Below, one piece after another: positions 60,890 to 64,000 of a stretch of DNA of 64,000 nucleotides; positions within the stretch are counted from its first letter, which is position 1, and each line of letters starts with the position of its first letter. Source of the DNA: Hymenobacter sp. BT18. GTDB taxonomy: Bacteria > Bacteroidota > Bacteroidia > Cytophagales > Hymenobacteraceae. The notes beneath the pieces are model-generated. The model searched no databases and was not told the DNA's origin. It was given only the letters and a program-made list of their open reading frames with translations. The stretch spans positions 2,644,001 to 2,708,000 of the forward strand of contig NZ_CP050954.1 in the NCBI RefSeq assembly GCF_012273015.1, in the 5' to 3' direction. Position numbers and translations under genes: made by a program.

Positions 60890-61375
60890 ATGGGGTGGAT
60901 ATCTGAGCATATCCAGGATGCTGGCTACGGCGGGTTCCTGGCTTTCCTGCTCTTGTCGGGGTGCCAGGCGGCAGAGGAACTGCCGCGCCCGCTGACGAAA
61001 GCCGACTACCTGATCGGGAAAGACTGGGCGCTGGCCAGCGTGCAGGTGGATCCGGGCTTTGAGCGCGGGCCCGATATCATCACCGATTTGTTGCCCTACT
61101 ACGAGGCGTGCCGCCGCGACAATAGCTGGCGGTTTGAGGCGACAGGACAGTTTTGCTTCGACGAAGGGACCAGCCGATGTACCGCCTACGACCCCCAGCG
61201 CATAGCCGGGCATTGGGCCTTGACCACCGATGAGCGCAAGCTGGTGCTGACGGTGCACGACGATAACGTGGTCCTTAACCTGGGGGCCGTAACCAGCCAG
61301 CGTCTGCAGCTGCTCAGCACCCTCCGGGAAGACGGGGAAGTCTACACCGTTACGGAAACCTACCTACCCCGCTAG
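60890..61375 (+). CDS. Lipocalin-like lipoprotein, copy 2
   Basis: From the ATG at 60890 the product is 161 residues; a GTG at 60854 gives 173. The segment LLLSGC (lipobox, Cys near residue 25) follows a poor, charge-free N terminus, so the export signal is odd in either version. The mature part parallels the previous gene: IGKDWALAS, a Cys-Arg-Arg-Asp-Asn segment, FCFDEGTSRC, AGHWALTTDE. The two are tandem paralogues, diverged strongly outside those motifs. Function unknown. The three conserved cysteines besides the lipid Cys may form a disulfide. Confidence 0.75.
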   Translation: MGWISEHIQDAGYGGFLAFLLLSGCQAAEELPRPLTKADYLIGKDWALASVQVDPGFERGPDIITDLLPYYEACRRDNSWRFEATGQFCFDEGTSRCTAYDPQRIAGHWALTTDERKLVLTVHDDNVVLNLGAVTSQRLQLLSTLREDGEVYTVTETYLPR

Positions 61376-61387
61376 CCCCGCGTGGGG

Positions 61388-62407
61388 CTAGTAGGCAATG
61401 GGCTGTTGCACGGCCGGCAGTGCGGGCGTAGCTTCCCCGGCCAGCCGGGCGGCAATTACCTGCGCGTGGTAGCGGCCATTCTCAATAAACCAGCGGCTGG
61501 TGTTGAGGCCGCCACACACCGTGCCGGCCAGGTAGAGTCCCGGACGGTTGGTTTCCAGGGTATCGGCGTCGTGGGTAGGGGTCTGGGCGGCGTCGCCCTG
61601 GCAGCTGATGCCCAGGGCCGTCAGAAACCGGAAGTCGGGGTGGTAGCCGGTGAGGGCGTAGACGTGCTGGGCCGGCAGGCTGCGCAGCCCCTCGGGCGTG
61701 CGCACTTCCACCGTGGTAGGCGTGATGCGCTCCACGGTAGTGTTGAACAGGGCTCCGATGCGGCCTTCTTTGATTCGGTTGAGCAGGTCGGGCCGAATCC
61801 AGTACTTCACCGAGTCGCTGATTTGGGCGCCCCGCACGACGAGAATCGGACGAGCACCCGCACGCAGCAGCTGCAGGGCGGCTTTGGCGGAGGAGTTTTT
61901 AGCCCCCACCACTACCACGTCCTGGTCGGCGTGGGCGTAGGGTTCTTTGTAGTAGTGCGTTACATGGGGCAGCTCCTCGCCGGGCACGTTCAGGTAGTTA
62001 GGCACATCGTAGAAGCCCGTGGCCACAATCACGTAGCGGGCCCCCAGGCGGCCTTTCTCCGTGACTACCTCGTAGCGCCCCACCTCTCCTTCCAGCCCCG
62101 TCACGCGCTCATACAGGCGAAGGGTAAGCTGCTCGGCAAAAGCCACGCGCCGGTAGTAATCGAGGGCGTCCTCGCGCAGGGGCTTGTAGTGCAAAGTTGT
62201 CATGGGGTAGCCGCCTATTTCCAGCAGCTCGGGCGTGGAGAAAAACTCCATGTTGGTCGGGTATCCAATCAGGGAGTTGACCAGGGCGCCTTTATCCACC
62301 ACGCAGGCTGTGAGCCCGCGGCGCTGTACCTCAATAGCACACGCCAGGCCTACCGGCCCAGCGCCAATTACCACTACATCAAAAGAAGAAAAAGAAGAAT
62401 CAGCCAT
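61388..62407 (-). CDS. ypdA: YpdA-type bacillithiol disulfide reductase
   Basis: 339 residues with the FAD motif GAGPVG (15-20), a second NAD(P)H motif VVVVGAKNSSAKAAL, and NMEFFSTPELLEIGG and TGYHPDFRFL, all characteristic of YpdA. YpdA reduces bacillithiol disulfide with NADPH. This suggests the organism makes bacillithiol, as many Bacteroidota do, but the bsh genes are not in the window. It is convergent with the lipocalin-like gene and follows cdaA in the same direction, 148 bases away. Confidence 0.92.
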   Translation of the reverse strand: MADSSFSSFDVVVIGAGPVGLACAIEVQRRGLTACVVDKGALVNSLIGYPTNMEFFSTPELLEIGGYPMTTLHYKPLREDALDYYRRVAFAEQLTLRLYERVTGLEGEVGRYEVVTEKGRLGARYVIVATGFYDVPNYLNVPGEELPHVTHYYKEPYAHADQDVVVVGAKNSSAKAALQLLRAGARPILVVRGAQISDSVKYWIRPDLLNRIKEGRIGALFNTTVERITPTTVEVRTPEGLRSLPAQHVYALTGYHPDFRFLTALGISCQGDAAQTPTHDADTLETNRPGLYLAGTVCGGLNTSRWFIENGRYHAQVIAARLAGEATPALPAVQQPIAY

Positions 62408-62555
62408 ACGCAGCTACTACCACGAAGTGGCGGGTTGGGTTTGGAGAAGTTTCGGCTCCGCTAATCAGTTTACATGCCTGGGCGCACGTTGGCATACCAC
62501 TCCGGCTGGGTGAAGCCAAGAAGCAATAGTATGTCGTCTTCCTAGTGTCCGGCTT

Positions 62556-63392
62556 CTACGCTGCTACCTCGGCCGCCGAAGAGGCGGGTGCGGCGGCTTT
62601 GGGCGCCGCATCAAACAGGAACTCGTTGAGGCGGGCACGTAAGTCGGCTGGGGCCAGGTTGCGGAACACTTCCCCGCTGCGCACCAGCGAAATCTGGCCG
62701 GTTTCCTCGCTCACCACCAGCACCACGGCGTCGGTTACCTCGCTCAGGCCAATGGCCGCGCGGTGGCGCAGGCCCATCGAAGCCGGCACGTCGGGGTTTT
62801 CGCTCACGGGCAATATGCAGCGGGCTGCCTGCAGCCGGTTGTTGGTAATGATAACGGCCCCGTCGTGCAGGGGACTGGTTTTGTTGAAAATGCTCATCAG
62901 CAGGCGTTTGCTGATGGTGGCATCAATCAAGTCGCCGGAGTCGGCGTAGAGCTGCAGGTCAGAGCCCAGAGTGAAGGCAATGAGGGCGCCGGTGTTCTTG
63001 CTGGCCAGGCTTTTGGCCGCTTCCACAAACGGGGTGATGTTCATCTTCTCGGCGGCCGGGTCGCGCCGCCACGCAAACATGCGCATGCGCTCAAAGGTGG
63101 TAGCCTTGCCAATGGTGAGCAGAAACCGCCGGATTTCCTGCTGAAACAGGATGATGCTGGCCAGCACGCCCACACTCATAAACTGCCCCAGAATGGTGGT
63201 CAGCAGCTCCATCCCCGCCGCCCGCACTACTAGGTAGAGCAGGTAAATCGACATCAGCCCCAGGAATACCTTGAGCGCCACGCTGCCCGTGAGCAGCTTG
63301 TAGAGCTGGTAAAATAGCACCGTCACCAGCAGCACGTCTACCACGTCCAGCCAGCCGATGCGCAGGAAGCCGATGGAGAAGGAGCCAATCAC
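62556..63392 (-). CDS. cdaA: Diadenylate cyclase CdaA
   Basis: 278 residues from a GTG at 63390-63392. Three membrane helices open the protein (about 15-90), followed by the DAC domain with LHDGAVII (Asp177-Ala179 motif DGA) and GLRHRAAIGLSE (RHR, 209-211). CdaA makes c-di-AMP from two ATP at the membrane; c-di-AMP controls potassium and cell-wall balance. Its start overlaps the folP stop by four bases (GTGA, 63389-63392), a common arrangement that suggests co-translation. No partner such as CdaR or GlmM lies nearby. Confidence 0.94.
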   Translation of the reverse strand: MIGSFSIGFLRIGWLDVVDVLLVTVLFYQLYKLLTGSVALKVFLGLMSIYLLYLVVRAAGMELLTTILGQFMSVGVLASIILFQQEIRRFLLTIGKATTFERMRMFAWRRDPAAEKMNITPFVEAAKSLASKNTGALIAFTLGSDLQLYADSGDLIDATISKRLLMSIFNKTSPLHDGAVIITNNRLQAARCILPVSENPDVPASMGLRHRAAIGLSEVTDAVVLVVSEETGQISLVRSGEVFRNLAPADLRARLNEFLFDAAPKAAAPASSAAEVAA

Positions 63393-64000
63393 GAGGAGGA
63401 GGGAATAGGGTAGGAGTTCAGCACCAGCTTGATGGTTTGTACGGCCTCGGCCACGTCGTGCACGCGCAGCAGCCGGGCTCCATTGAGCAGGGCCATGGTA
63501 TGGACGGCAATGGTACCCGTCAGGGCTGCATCGGGGGTGAGGCCAAGCGGCTTGTACACCATCGATTTGCGCGAGACGCCCACCAGCAGCGGCAAGCCCA
63601 AGATGTTTAGCTCGGGCAGGCGGCGCAGCAGCTCGTAGCCCTGCTCCGAGGTTTTGGCAAAGCCGAAGCCAGGGTCCAGCACCACATCCACCACGCCCGC
63701 GGCGCGCAGCTCGGCCAGCTTGGTGCGGAAGAAGCGTACCATCTCCAGCAGCAAGTCGCTAGAGTAGTGGGTGTGCTGGGTCATGGTTTGGGGCGTGCCG
63801 CGCAGGTGCATGAGCACGTAGGGGACGCCCAGGCGCCCGGCCGCATTGAGCAGCTCCGCGTCGAGGGTGCCGGCGCTGATGTCATTGAGGATATCGGCGC
63901 CCAGGGCCACGGCTTCGGTAGCCACGGCGGCCCGGAATGTATCGACTGATAAGAAGGCTTCGGGAAAGGCTTCGCGCACGGCCTGGATGGCGGGCAGTAC
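63389..64000 (-). CDS. folP: Dihydropteroate synthase, 5' part outside window
   Basis: The frame is open to the right edge, so the N-terminal part is missing; 203 residues are visible. They include SVDTFRAAVA, GADILNDISAG, VLMHLRGTPQTMT, VVLDPGFGFAKT, LPLLVGVSRKSMVY and HDVAEAVQTIKL, the usual DHPS order. The enzyme joins p-aminobenzoate to a pterin in folate synthesis and is the sulfonamide target. The stop overlaps the cdaA start, so the two genes are probably coupled. Active-site residues in the visible part look normal. Confidence 0.94.
   Translation of the reverse strand, partial: VLPAIQAVREAFPEAFLSVDTFRAAVATEAVALGADILNDISAGTLDAELLNAAGRLGVPYVLMHLRGTPQTMTQHTHYSSDLLLEMVRFFRTKLAELRAAGVVDVVLDPGFGFAKTSEQGYELLRRLPELNILGLPLLVGVSRKSMVYKPLGLTPDAALTGTIAVHTMALLNGARLLRVHDVAEAVQTIKLVLNSYPIPSSS

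Overview
The window looks like chromosomal DNA of a GC-rich Bacteroidota, most like Hymenobacter or a close relative (inference). The support is a C-terminal type IX secretion sorting domain, the families DUF3667, DUF4159 and head-GIN, a YpdA-type bacillithiol reductase, a folP-cdaA overlap, and promoter-like sequences of the Bacteroidota TTG-N19-TAnnTTTG type instead of -35/-10 boxes. I found no rRNA, tRNA, CRISPR array, transposase or phage gene.

Layout. Bases 1-7377 hold a MoxR ATPase - DUF58 - BatA-like - DUF4175-like membrane cluster on the minus strand, two tandem outer-membrane paralogues, a DUF4159 gene and a porin-like barrel. Bases 7451-14249 hold a tandemly duplicated tldD-tldE protease pair on the minus strand. 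Both TldD copies carry Tat-like signals. One copy of the pair is interrupted by a four-helix-bundle (S23/Avd-type) gene. McrB and McrC (type IV restriction) lie directly upstream on the same strand (14358-16738). Bases 17036-26854 hold an M1 aminopeptidase, a sigma-54 activator, and a divergent efflux operon (TolC, universal stress protein, EmrA-like, EmrB-like). Bases 27707-35527 form a signalling block: a multi-PAS histidine kinase, a CheB-CheR-PAS fusion, a CheB with a zinc-ribbon tail and a NarL-type regulator, with no chemoreceptor or flagellar gene.

Bases 35745-53684 are mixed housekeeping and envelope genes: lipoproteins, an alpha/beta hydrolase, penicillin acylase, RlpA-SPOR, DUF72, a T9SS-exported metalloprotease, FabH, DUF3667, head-GIN, an HxlR/NmrA divergent pair and an M13 peptidase. 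Bases 53816-64000 hold arfB, mgtE, a cyanophycinase, a FadL-type barrel, a GDSL lipoprotein, two related lipocalin-like lipoproteins, ypdA, cdaA and the 3' part of folP.

The least ordinary signals are: intergenic spacers built from short words repeated in opposite orientation, able to fold into hairpins (around 3183, 8777, 12496, 25195 and 53688); the four-helix-bundle gene that abuts one such element inside the duplicated tld locus; TldD proteins with an export signal but TldE partners without one, and an apparently altered third metal ligand; and a receptor-less CheB/CheR cassette. Distances, motifs and repeats were read directly from the sequence. Family names rest on recognised motifs, not on database searches.
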